Source: Bacteroidales bacterium
GTDB taxonomy: Bacteria > Bacteroidota > Bacteroidia > Bacteroidales > WCHB1-69
Assembly (NCBI GenBank): GCA_017964255.1
Contig: JAGCSI010000140.1
Location: forward strand, 1-37,706
DNA: 37,706 bases
Reading direction: 5' to 3'
Shown: positions 1 through 8,209 of the stretch, one piece after another
Layout: the number at the start of each line of letters is the position of its first letter
Position numbering within the stretch: the first letter of the stretch is position 1
Notes under the pieces: model-generated
Told to the model about the DNA's origin: nothing
Seen by the model: the letters and a program-made list of their open reading frames with translations, nothing else
Database searches by the model: none
Position numbers and translations under genes: made by a program

Positions 1-290
1 GTAGCGTGTCTCCGACACGCAGGAGCAGCATAGGTCACCGCATACCCCACACTGCGCTACGCTTGTGCGGGGTTAATAGAATAACATGCCTTCAGCATGT
101 ATGTCAAACTCAAAAGAATAACCTTTACATCCATTCCCCGTCAGGGGATTAATATCAATAGAATGTAAAAACACATCACATATCATATCCCGTAAGGGAT
201 TTAATATCAATAGATAATGTAAATCACATCCCCCTCATTCCCCGTCAGGGGATTAGTTTCAATAGATAAATGTAATCAACACCCAGTATA
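1..290. repeat. cluster of short palindromes and a 52-54 bp tandem repeat
   Basis: At least six small hairpins lie in a row. Positions 4-20 have a perfect 7-bp stem around TCC, 45-72 are imperfect, and 84-100 have a 6-bp stem around CTTCA. The pairs 135/148, 187/200 and 239/252 close C-rich/G-rich stems around GTCA or GTAA tetraloops. The last three belong to a unit repeated at 52-54 bp spacing, each followed by ATATCAATAGA-like and ATGTAA-like text. The unit may continue to the left of the window. The third copy overlaps the last codons of cdsA. The look is that of REP-like or mosaic intergenic elements. No transposase is visible, so the family is not assigned. Confidence 0.75.
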
Positions 291-1107
291 TCATACAGAA
301 AGGCATGGCGAAAAGGAAGGAGTCGAAGCGGTCGAGCATACCGCCATGACCCGGCATGATATTGCCAGAATCCTTCACCCCGTAAGAGCGTTTGAACATC
401 GACTCGATCAAATCGCCCAAGGTGCCCATCACAAAGACTATCAATCCAAAAAACACCCATGCCAACACATTCGTAGTCGTACTTGCTTCATACAGTAAAG
501 CATTCGAGAAATACGGCACGAAGGACAAGCCAGCAGCAGCTCCAGCGGTAAACAAACCACCGATGGCAAAGCCCTCCCAAGTTTTCTTCGGAGAGATTCT
601 CTCAAACATTTTATGCTTTCCGAACAACGAACCCCCACAATAGGCGAATGTATCGGAGCACCATATCAAAATAAACAAAGCCAATACCGTTTCCTTGTTT
701 TCTAAAAGGACATTGGCAACCCCTGCCAACGTAAACGGAACTGCAATCCAGAAAACTGGCATAAGCGTATGGACGATATTGTCGAACGGATGTCCTTCCT
801 TGCGGAACAACTCAATGGTCAACACCAAATTCATGCATACATACGCCACCAGCCAACTGATTTCCACGGATTCCACAAAATAAGCCCCCAGAATCATCAA
901 CACTGTAATCAATACACTCGACAGCTTATGTGCCTTCACTCCCGCTGTTCCCACAATAGTCACATATTCGTAAACAGCCAAAACCGCAAAAAGCGTGAAT
1001 AATATAAACTGCATATAAACGGGCAGGAAAAACGAACCCACCACCAGAGCCACAAAGACGGCACCGGAAATGGTACGGGTGAGGAGGGATTTAAATTGGG
1101 GAGACAT
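259..1107 (-). CDS. cdsA: phosphatidate cytidylyltransferase
   Basis: CdsA makes CDP-diacylglycerol from phosphatidate and CTP in the inner membrane, the branch point of phospholipid synthesis. The 282-residue product is almost entirely hydrophobic segments. Near the C-terminus it has the family signature: a KR-x-KDSGN-PGHGG-DR-DS pattern (about residues 234-262), which carries the metal-binding aspartates. Length is normal for the family. It is the last gene of the minus-strand run porU-porV-ispF-cdsA but is separated from ispF by about 200 bp of repeats, so it may have its own promoter. The final five or six codons fall inside the third copy of the tandem repeat at 237-290, so the extreme C-terminus may be repeat-derived. 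Confidence 0.95.
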   Translation of the reverse strand: MSPQFKSLLTRTISGAVFVALVVGSFFLPVYMQFILFTLFAVLAVYEYVTIVGTAGVKAHKLSSVLITVLMILGAYFVESVEISWLVAYVCMNLVLTIELFRKEGHPFDNIVHTLMPVFWIAVPFTLAGVANVLLENKETVLALFILIWCSDTFAYCGGSLFGKHKMFERISPKKTWEGFAIGGLFTAGAAAGLSFVPYFSNALLYEASTTTNVLAWVFFGLIVFVMGTLGDLIESMFKRSYGVKDSGNIMPGHGGMLDRFDSFLFAMPFCMIYWVLITFIY

Positions 1108-1115
1108 GTCGTTTT

Positions 1116-1168
1116 AATTAGTTAATTAGCAAATTAGTTAATGTGCTAATGAGATAATGTGCTAATTG
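1116..1168. repeat. TTAATTAGCAAATTAG / GTGCTAAT intergenic repeat, copy 1
   Basis: A low-complexity stretch built from TTAATTAG, GCAAATTAG and AATGTGCTAAT words lies directly upstream of cdsA (minus strand). Related text occurs at 32731-32790 and 35877-35968, so this is a dispersed family and not random AT-rich sequence. It may sit within the cdsA leader or promoter. No function can be assigned from sequence. Confidence 0.7.
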
Positions 1169-1171
1169 ATT

Positions 1172-1283
1172 GGGGTTTGAGGGTTAAAGGGTTAGGAAGG
1201 TTAGGAGGTTAAAGGGTTAGAAGGTTAGAGGGTTAGAGGGTTAAGGATTAGGAAGGTTAGGAGGGTTAGAAGGTTAGAAGATT
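1172..1283. repeat. G-rich GGTTAG / GGGTTAA microsatellite-like array
   Basis: About 110 bp consist of irregular 6-10 bp units of the form GGTTAGA, GGGTTAA and GGTTAGGA, with runs of two to four G on the plus strand. It is followed by a small tandem GAATTTT repeat at 1287-1306. The array lies between the ispF stop and the cdsA start. In the minus-direction transcript it would read as CU-rich RNA, leaving the G-rich strand as template. Such arrays can vary in copy number by slippage and can form G-quadruplex-like structures. Both points are inferences. Confidence 0.8.
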
Positions 1284-1308
1284 ACAGAATTTTGAATTTT
1301 GAATTCTA

Positions 1309-1803
1309 TCACGGTCGGTTCATAGGTTCGTCATGGTCGGCGAGCGTGCAGGTGGCAAAGCAAACCACACCATCGCCGCTACCCACAAAGCCCAATTTTT
1401 CGTTAGTCTTGGCTTTAATAGCCAGTCGCTCCGGAGCAATACGCATCACTCTCGCCAGCGTCTGAATCATCGTATCATGATAAGGAGCCATTTTCGGGCG
1501 TTCAATCACGATAGTAGCATCTACATTATTGATTTTCAACCATTTCCGATCCAGCAATTCAACTACTTTGGCCAAGAGAATCTTGCTGTCAATATTTTTA
1601 TACTGATTATCGGTATCTGGAAAATGGCTGCCGATATCCGACAAACCAGCCGCGCCCAAGAGGGCATCGCAAAGAGCATGAATCAGAGCATCGCCATCGG
1701 AATGGGCCACACAGCCTTTTTCGAAAGGGATCTCCACCCCTCCCAAGACCAATCGCCGGCCTTCTGCCAGTCGATGTGAATCATAACCAAACCCCACTCT
1801 CAT
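1309..1803 (-). CDS. ispF: 2-C-methyl-D-erythritol 2,4-cyclodiphosphate synthase
   Basis: IspF cyclises CDP-methylerythritol 2-phosphate, releasing CMP, in the non-mevalonate isoprenoid pathway. The 164-residue product has the expected landmarks: an N-terminal GFGYDSHR with the metal-binding Asp and His, an HSDGD segment, a DIGSHFPDTD segment, and AKTNEKLGFVGSGDGV near the C-terminus. I chose the ATG at 1803 because family members begin MRVG or MRIG; an upstream ATG at 1812 would add only three residues. It follows porV by 15 bases (6 from the 1812 start) and is probably cotranscribed with it. The porU-porV-ispF order is also known in Porphyromonas gingivalis, so this linkage is conserved and not a local accident. 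Confidence 0.96.
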   Translation of the reverse strand: MRVGFGYDSHRLAEGRRLVLGGVEIPFEKGCVAHSDGDALIHALCDALLGAAGLSDIGSHFPDTDNQYKNIDSKILLAKVVELLDRKWLKINNVDATIVIERPKMAPYHDTMIQTLARVMRIAPERLAIKAKTNEKLGFVGSGDGVVCFATCTLADHDEPMNRP

Positions 1804-1818
1804 AATCCACACATGATT

Positions 1819-3087
1819 TTATAATCTGTCCAAACGGCCCTGAGGTTTGTCCTGCTTTCTGATTTCATCTTTCTTAAACGACTTCAGATCGAAAGACAAA
1901 GTGAAACGGAGGGTATGCTCCAGCGGATGATGCTGATCACTGACAGAAAACAGATAGGAAACATCAATCTGGAAGATATTGTAATGCAAACCTGCGCCAA
2001 AAGTCAGATATTTACGGTTTCCCTTGTATTTGCTTTCAAAGAAGCCGCCCGTACGTACAAACAAAAGATTGTTATAGGCATATTCCAAGCCATACGACCA
2101 GGCAATCTCATACAATTCTTCCCTAAAACCATTCGGGGCATCATAAAAAGACTGGAAAATGCCTTGGGCAGACGAAACCTTGTTATTCTTACCTGCAATG
2201 ATATAACGTTCATTGGTCACCGTGTCACGACCCCATTTTGGAGGAGTAGGCACCAACAACTTGTTCATCTCACCCATAATCGACAAGCTATTATAGCCAT
2301 CAAAATCCATGGTATAACTCAAACCAATTTTCAAATTAGCAGGTAAGAAATCCCGGGCATCGGGTGAAGCGTTGGACGAATAAGTCATCTTGTTGCCCAT
2401 GTTAGAGATATTGACACCCAGACGCACTGTGCTGTTCTCCATACCCTTGGTTCTGAAATCCTGTTCGTAGCACAAAGACAAGTCCGCGGCACCCGCTAAT
2501 CCTGCTTTACCGCTTGAACTGTACATGTCATAGCTGGCCGTGATGTTAGAATAGATGAATCTCGGGGTCAAAGCCATAGAGAAAACATCTGTCAGCTTAC
2601 GGGCATAGGTGAAATCAATGGCAAATTCATTGGGACTCGGGCTAGCATATACCTGACCATATTCATCTGTAAAATCAATAGTTCCCAAATGGAAATATCT
2701 GAGAGAAAACGCGATGGCATCCATCTCAGTAATCTTCCAATAAGTACTCAAATAAGCTAAGCTAATACCCAATTGTTTGCTCAAACTGGTTAGCCACGGG
2801 CTATAAGAAAACGAGATACCGAATTTGCTCTTGCTGAACACATACTTGGACGGATTGTGATGCTGGGAATTGACATCGGCGGAACTGCAACTACCAATAT
2901 CGCCCATACCAGCGGAACGGGCATCCGGGGCAATCATCAGAAACGGCACTGCCGTGGTGATGGGATTGAAATATTTCTCCATTTTCTGCGACGGAGTCAT
3001 CTGACGTCCACTAGGATCATACGATTGTGCATAACTTATTGATACTATTGTTGTTAATCCAATCAGTGCCAACAAAATCTTCTTCAT
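1819..3087 (-). CDS. porV: T9SS outer-membrane protein PorV (LptO)
   Basis: PorV is an outer-membrane beta-barrel that collects T9SS cargo from the translocon and hands it to the sortase PorU. The 422-residue product has a signal peptide ending near SYAQ (residues 1-20), then the characteristic APDARSAGMGDIG segment (about residues 53-65). The rest shows alternating aromatic-hydrophobic strands typical of a FadL-like barrel. Its length is close to that of known PorV proteins. It lies 58 bases downstream of porU on the same strand, which fits a PorU-PorV attachment complex. The last residues are charged and lack a barrel-type terminal aromatic, perhaps a short periplasmic tail. Confidence 0.95.
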   Translation of the reverse strand: MKKILLALIGLTTIVSISYAQSYDPSGRQMTPSQKMEKYFNPITTAVPFLMIAPDARSAGMGDIGSCSSADVNSQHHNPSKYVFSKSKFGISFSYSPWLTSLSKQLGISLAYLSTYWKITEMDAIAFSLRYFHLGTIDFTDEYGQVYASPSPNEFAIDFTYARKLTDVFSMALTPRFIYSNITASYDMYSSSGKAGLAGAADLSLCYEQDFRTKGMENSTVRLGVNISNMGNKMTYSSNASPDARDFLPANLKIGLSYTMDFDGYNSLSIMGEMNKLLVPTPPKWGRDTVTNERYIIAGKNNKVSSAQGIFQSFYDAPNGFREELYEIAWSYGLEYAYNNLLFVRTGGFFESKYKGNRKYLTFGAGLHYNIFQIDVSYLFSVSDQHHPLEHTLRFTLSFDLKSFKKDEIRKQDKPQGRLDRL

Positions 3088-3145
3088 ACTATTTTCAGTT
3101 TATATTTCAGATAAAATAAGATAACGATGCTATTGCGAAAATATT

Positions 3146-6100
3146 TTACAAAAGTACAACTTTTTCTATTTTCTCCGCCGTTTTTCCGTCGCTGGTACGA
3201 ACTTTTAAACGATAAATATAGGTACCCTTGCCGATTTTATCGCCGAAATCATCGCGTCCGTCCCAATCTATCGGAGTACTTCTGGTTCCCTCGGAAAAAA
3301 TATTTGTACTGATTGTCTTAATCAATTTTCCGCTAATCGTAAATATCTGTACCAACACATCGAGGTTTTCTCCCGGATGATTGTGTTCGAAAAAGAAAGA
3401 CGTATGTGTAGTGAACGGATTGGGATAATTCAGCACATGTTCCAAAATCAATACCGCATCATTGGCCACCTCAAACTCCAAATCTCTTTCTGATATGTTA
3501 TTCAAGATATCCCAGGCTCTGATTTTGATCACATGTTTTCCTGTGGACAAATCTCTCATTTGGTAGCGTACCTGTCCCTGGTTTGAGCTATCCTGAGCCG
3601 CCTCAAAAAAGTCATTCAGCACGATTTGCGCGTTATTGTTTCCATCCAAGACAGCCACCAAATCATGACCTATACCATTACCTGTGGTATTGATACCCAA
3701 CTCATCTTTCAGCTTGACAATCAGCACTGGATTAGCATTAGTAAGACCTTGATTCACAAAATTTTCATCATTCAAATACACTTCTATCTGCGGGCCTTCC
3801 TTATCATCGTATGTAATTCCGCTACTACCTCCCACCACAAAAGAGTTAAAGTAGCCGGCGGCATCCGCGTCGTTACTTCGGGCATAGTAACTGAATTTTC
3901 CGTTACCATAAGTATAATTTATATCTTTAGGGATCACGAATTTCATTTCGAAATGTCCATTTTTAACGGCATTATTTCCCCTGAAAAGAATACTCTTCTG
4001 TACCTCGAATTCCGTGGCTGGACTCTCATCCGGCTCATTAGACAATGTTCTGACTGTCACCTTTTTATCGAACAATGAAGTATAAACATTGCCATTGAAG
4101 CCTGTCAAAGTATGGCCAGAAGCATCAACCACCCTGCCCTTCACCGCCACCTGGGACAAAGCCTTTAACGTGTCGTTCAAAACAGAAACCGCCACTCCAT
4201 TGATGGAATCTGTCACCACCTTATACATAGGAAGCGCCAAAGGCATAGACGGGTCTCCTAACAAGAAAAACATGGAAATCGCGTCCGTGTTACCGCCAAA
4301 ATCATTTTTTGCTTGTCGGTTCATCTCACCCAAAGTCCGACGATGTCCATTCACCGGAGAGAAGATTCTGGTAAACAACTTTTGGGCATACGAGGAATTG
4401 GATCCTCCATAAGCCACCCTTGAAGTGGTGATTAAAGCCGCAGCACCTCCGTCAGGATTGAAAAAACATGCTTCCGCCGGAGAAATATTGGGACGGTCAT
4501 ACCAGCCGAAATCGCAGGACAAAGTCATCATAACCGGCTGATTATATGTATTATTCCAACTATTGATATCCGAGTACTCCAAAATACGTTCATGCGCCCA
4601 TCCATCTTTGCCACTATGTCCCGTATAAGTAAAGAACAACGCACCTCGATCCATACGGTCATTGATAGCGGAATTCACTCCGGGATATCGCTGCCCCCCC
4701 GCATTGGAAACCTGAGTATAGGCATCACAATATATTTTATCCAGATTGATAGTTTTATTTCCTGACTCCACAATAGCCGCGCAAGCCTCTGCGGTTCTGA
4801 GATGTTCGTTTTGGTCACCATCATCCGCCACGAAACAAAAAATATTACGCCAATCCGCCATATTGGAAACCTGCGGCGAACCAGCAGACACCAGATTCCG
4901 ACTAGCTGTGTAATTGGTGCTCAGCCGAACAGCCTGATTCGCTTGTGAAGCAGTCGAGACCGGGAAACGCCCCACAGCCACATCCACCAAACCATGCGAA
5001 TATTCACCTTCTCCATCATCCAGAATCCCGAAAAAATCATCGTTGGCCCGGAACATTCCCTCGTTGACGGTTCCATTAAGCGGCCGCTGATAGTTCGGGA
5101 CAAAATTATTGGTACCTGTCACCCTGCCCCTATAGTCATAACTTGGACGACCAAACAGCAACAAGTACTTCGGATACATTCCATTCGACTTCTCATAAAT
5201 CATCTTCATATAATCTCGGATAGCCACCGGGTCCTGGGCTCCTGATGAGAACTCATTGTACACTTGATTTGGTGTGACAATTTTTATGCTAAGTCCTTGC
5301 TCCTGACGACGAACCGAAGCCAAACGTTCCGCTTGAGACATAAAATCCGGATAAACTAAGATAATCATATCCACCTGACTTTCAGCACCATGAAGATTCT
5401 GATTGGACACTTTTCCCACAGTGGTAACCGGCCTATAGGAAGTGCCATCGAAGGCCACAAACTGGCGAAAACAGGTGTCCATACTGACAAACTGATAAAC
5501 AGAACCATTCAAAGAACCAGCAAGTTGGAATGTCTGTGACGGATCTGTCACATCCCATACACGAACGGAAGAGTTCGCATTCGACAGTCTGTATTGGCTT
5601 ACCGCGCCATTAGACATATACTTGCCATTATTAAAGCGAAGCTGACTTTCAGGAAAAGACAAGGGGCAGACAGCCTGCACGGCAATATAATCCAAATACC
5701 CTTTCGACAAAGAAGAGGATCTGTTAAAAGTCAAAGTGATATCAAGAGATGAATTGGTCGGGACAAAGGGAAAGGTTGACGTCTCGATGCGTAATGCCGC
5801 ACCCGACGCAGTGGCAATAGCCATAGCACCCAACGAACTTCCGTTCACCGAAACCGCAAAGGAGGAAGGCGCCACCGGGACAGATGCCGCCACTAATGTC
5901 AAAGTAGCGTTTTCAGACTTAATCTGTGGAAAAGAAATGGAATAACTGCGTTGGGTGGTTACATCAAACAAATCGCCGAACCACTCCTGCCCGGTTTCTT
6001 CCACATTCAGTTTATCCTCTTCAAAAAAACGATAATTATAATAATCTGTCACCGTTTGTGTATAAGGAGCTGTAACAGGTTCGGCCGCCGTCACCCGCTT

Positions 6101-6979
6101 CTGCATACCAACGCCACTCACGTTGACAAAATAAAAACTATAATCGGAATAAATATTATATTTATGTGAAAAAGAACGCGTGGCTGCGTCAAAAATCAAC
6201 TTATGAGGTGATTTCGCATAAAAGACCAAATAATCACCGGCATCAAACGACCCGTCACCACCATCACACATCATCACTGGCAATTCCAGCAAATCGTCGG
6301 GACGATCCGTCCCGCATATCTCTGGCAAGCTGCCCGTTCCATTACCAAAAACCGAAATCAAGGAGGAAGAAACCGAAGAGGCGGAGAAACCCATCTCCAC
6401 CAAATCTTCAAAAGTCAATTTGTATAAACCGGTCTCACTCACCCTCATTTTATACCATAATCCACTTGACAACACTGAATTCGAAGCATACGAATGCCCT
6501 GATTTCGCCGTCATAGGTTGGAGAGTCAAAGTCATTTCAAAAGAAACAAGTTTTTTCACCTGTGCGGAACCATCTGATTTAAAAGGCAATAAGCTTACAA
6601 CAGCATACGGTTTCCCTTTTTCCGCATAACAATGCACCTGAGGTTCAACAACTGTTTTCAGCAACTGTAACGGCACCAGTTTCATGTCTTCAGAAGACAA
6701 ATTTTCATACACCTCATTGGACAGCTGTACTTCGCAATCAGAAAAAAAGTTATCAACAGCTATTTTTTGAAAAAAAACAGGCAAATCACCGTAATTGAAA
6801 TCAGAAATCGCGTCTTCAAAATTCAAGAATTCAAGGGTATTTTCATCATCTATTTTGAAAACAAGATTCTCGGTCCATGCCAAAGAAACTTTTTTTCGAA
6901 TTATTTGCGACTGGGAATCAACAAGTTGCATCATCATCAGCCCAAAAAGCACCAATATCACCCAAGATTTCGATCTCAT
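3146..6979 (-). CDS. porU: T9SS sortase PorU, gingipain-like C25 peptidase
   Basis: PorU removes the C-terminal signal of T9SS cargo at the cell surface and joins the cargo to anionic LPS. The 1277-residue product has an N-terminal hydrophobic signal (residues about 5-22) and a long beta-rich pro-region. A gingipain-type C25 domain spans about residues 535-890. The catalytic pair can be read as His788 in YTGHSG and Cys822 in LSCDFGWYDRP. Their 34-residue spacing resembles that of known PorU (H657/C690 in P. gingivalis, from memory). The last about 90 residues form a FlgD-like Ig fold with NYPNPF and GKGTYIYRLKV motifs, i.e. a T9SS C-terminal domain that PorU is known to retain. It is somewhat longer than the P. 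gingivalis protein. It is divergent from the porP-like gene. Confidence 0.95.
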   Translation of the reverse strand: MRSKSWVILVLFGLMMMQLVDSQSQIIRKKVSLAWTENLVFKIDDENTLEFLNFEDAISDFNYGDLPVFFQKIAVDNFFSDCEVQLSNEVYENLSSEDMKLVPLQLLKTVVEPQVHCYAEKGKPYAVVSLLPFKSDGSAQVKKLVSFEMTLTLQPMTAKSGHSYASNSVLSSGLWYKMRVSETGLYKLTFEDLVEMGFSASSVSSSLISVFGNGTGSLPEICGTDRPDDLLELPVMMCDGGDGSFDAGDYLVFYAKSPHKLIFDAATRSFSHKYNIYSDYSFYFVNVSGVGMQKRVTAAEPVTAPYTQTVTDYYNYRFFEEDKLNVEETGQEWFGDLFDVTTQRSYSISFPQIKSENATLTLVAASVPVAPSSFAVSVNGSSLGAMAIATASGAALRIETSTFPFVPTNSSLDITLTFNRSSSLSKGYLDYIAVQAVCPLSFPESQLRFNNGKYMSNGAVSQYRLSNANSSVRVWDVTDPSQTFQLAGSLNGSVYQFVSMDTCFRQFVAFDGTSYRPVTTVGKVSNQNLHGAESQVDMIILVYPDFMSQAERLASVRRQEQGLSIKIVTPNQVYNEFSSGAQDPVAIRDYMKMIYEKSNGMYPKYLLLFGRPSYDYRGRVTGTNNFVPNYQRPLNGTVNEGMFRANDDFFGILDDGEGEYSHGLVDVAVGRFPVSTASQANQAVRLSTNYTASRNLVSAGSPQVSNMADWRNIFCFVADDGDQNEHLRTAEACAAIVESGNKTINLDKIYCDAYTQVSNAGGQRYPGVNSAINDRMDRGALFFTYTGHSGKDGWAHERILEYSDINSWNNTYNQPVMMTLSCDFGWYDRPNISPAEACFFNPDGGAAALITTSRVAYGGSNSSYAQKLFTRIFSPVNGHRRTLGEMNRQAKNDFGGNTDAISMFFLLGDPSMPLALPMYKVVTDSINGVAVSVLNDTLKALSQVAVKGRVVDASGHTLTGFNGNVYTSLFDKKVTVRTLSNEPDESPATEFEVQKSILFRGNNAVKNGHFEMKFVIPKDINYTYGNGKFSYYARSNDADAAGYFNSFVVGGSSGITYDDKEGPQIEVYLNDENFVNQGLTNANPVLIVKLKDELGINTTGNGIGHDLVAVLDGNNNAQIVLNDFFEAAQDSSNQGQVRYQMRDLSTGKHVIKIRAWDILNNISERDLEFEVANDAVLILEHVLNYPNPFTTHTSFFFEHNHPGENLDVLVQIFTISGKLIKTISTNIFSEGTRSTPIDWDGRDDFGDKIGKGTYIYRLKVRTSDGKTAEKIEKVVLL

Positions 6980-7038
6980 AAAACGTTATTAAAATACAAG
7001 ATTAAAAAGTTCACATTAATGAAACGTTAAACTGGCTG

Positions 7039-7046
7039 CAAAATTG
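7039..7046 (-). promoter_or_regulatory. possible -7 element for porU
   Basis: On the minus strand the octamer CAATTTTG differs by one base from the Bacteroidota TAnnTTTG -7 element. It lies about 60 bases upstream of the porU start within the 160-bp divergent intergenic region. No clear TTTG -33 element is seen at the usual 19-base spacing, so the call is weak. Confidence 0.35.
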
Positions 7047-7108
7047 CAAAAAAAAAGAATGCGAAAAAAAAGTAAGCGGAAAAAATGTGTCATAACGAAA
7101 AAAATTTG

Positions 7109-7116
7109 TAATTTTG
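7109..7116 (+). promoter_or_regulatory. promoter for porP-like gene and gldJ
   Basis: TAATTTTG matches the Bacteroidota -7 consensus TAnnTTTG exactly. TGTG at 7086-7089 lies 19 bases upstream, the usual spacing for the TTTG -33 element (three of four bases match). The start codon at 7140 follows after about 23 bases, giving a short leader. Confidence 0.65.
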
Positions 7117-7139
7117 CGGATTAAAATAAATATAGTAAC

Positions 7140-8153
7140 ATGCACAAGCGAATTCTGATACTGATCACCACCTGCCTAATCCTTCTGGGACAAGGTGTAA
7201 AGGCGCAAGATGCGCATTTTTCGCAATTCTACGCCAATCCGCTGTATTTGAACCCAGCCTTTGCGGGCACTAACATCTGCCCCCGCATTGCACTCAACTT
7301 CCGAGACCAATGGCCTTCCATGAAGGGGACATTCATGTCGTTTTCGGCGTCTTATGACCAGCATTTCGACAAAATCGCCGGCGGTATCGGTGTTTTGGCT
7401 TTTGGCGACCGTTGCGGTCAGGACGCTACCATTCAGAGCTATGAGGCCAGCTTCATGTATGCTTTCAGGGTGAAAGTCAGCAAAAAGTTCAACATGCGCT
7501 TCGCTTTGCAGTTTTCTTATCTTGCCAATATATTGGATACCAAGAACCTGACTTTTGGCGATATGATTGACCCAAAATACGGTTTCATTTACCAAACCAA
7601 CGAAAATCTGGCCGCATGGAACAACACCACCGACCATAGCTTCGACTTGGCAGCCGGCTTCTTGGGCTATACCAACCTGAGATTCTTCAACCTGTACTTC
7701 GGCTATGCGGCCCATCACCTCAACATGCCCTATATCAGTTTCATCCAGCAGGAAAGATACAGAATGCCTATGAAGCACACCGCTCATGTGGGTGCCAGCT
7801 TCGACGTGAAACGCAAAAGTAAGAAAGAGCATAATTTCGGAGATATTTCTCTGAGTCCCAATATCATTTTCCAATACCAAGGTGGCCTCATGTACATGAG
7901 CGAAGGCTTGTATCTCAACTTGTACCCTGTCACTTTGGGAGCATGGTTGCGCCACAGTTTCAAAAATGTGGACGCAGTCATCTTCAGCGCCGGTATCGAG
8001 TATGAATTCATCCGTGTCGGTTACTCATACGACCTGACCGTCAGCAAGCTGATCAACTTGACAGGCGGCGCTCACGAGGTTTCTTTGCAGTTCCTCCTGC
8101 CATGTCCCGAAAAACGCAAAGCCATCAAGGAACTTGAATGTCCTTCATTCTAA
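7140..8153 (+). CDS. PorP/SprF-family T9SS membrane protein
   Basis: The 337-residue product has a signal peptide (residues 1-22, ending VKAQ) followed by the PorP/SprF opening DAHFSQFYANPLYLNPAFAG, the best recognised mark of the family. The remainder alternates in the manner of an outer-membrane beta-barrel of about 14 strands. PorP/SprF proteins associate with the PorK-PorN ring or with specific cargo of the SprB type. Many Bacteroidota carry several paralogs, so I do not use the name porP for this copy. It lies just upstream of gldJ in the same direction with 56 bases between them, suggesting cotranscription. It is divergent from porU, which supports a shared T9SS role. Confidence 0.88.
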   Translation: MHKRILILITTCLILLGQGVKAQDAHFSQFYANPLYLNPAFAGTNICPRIALNFRDQWPSMKGTFMSFSASYDQHFDKIAGGIGVLAFGDRCGQDATIQSYEASFMYAFRVKVSKKFNMRFALQFSYLANILDTKNLTFGDMIDPKYGFIYQTNENLAAWNNTTDHSFDLAAGFLGYTNLRFFNLYFGYAAHHLNMPYISFIQQERYRMPMKHTAHVGASFDVKRKSKKEHNFGDISLSPNIIFQYQGGLMYMSEGLYLNLYPVTLGAWLRHSFKNVDAVIFSAGIEYEFIRVGYSYDLTVSKLINLTGGAHEVSLQFLLPCPEKRKAIKELECPSF

Positions 8154-8209
8154 TCTAAAGCAATAAAAATATTCTTTCAACGTTAATAAATAAAATTCAC
8201 AAATAAATC

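Noticed and set aside
131..290. Short CRISPR array in the repeats at the window start
   Set aside because: Similarity continues through the supposed spacers (ATGTAA and CACATC text), the repeats are imperfect, and no cas gene is nearby. Tandem or REP-like repeat fits better.
1333..1779. 148-codon open frame on the plus strand opposite ispF
   Set aside because: It is antisense to a fully convincing ispF and has no recognisable protein features. The same holds for the other long frames opposite porU, legB and the DegT gene.
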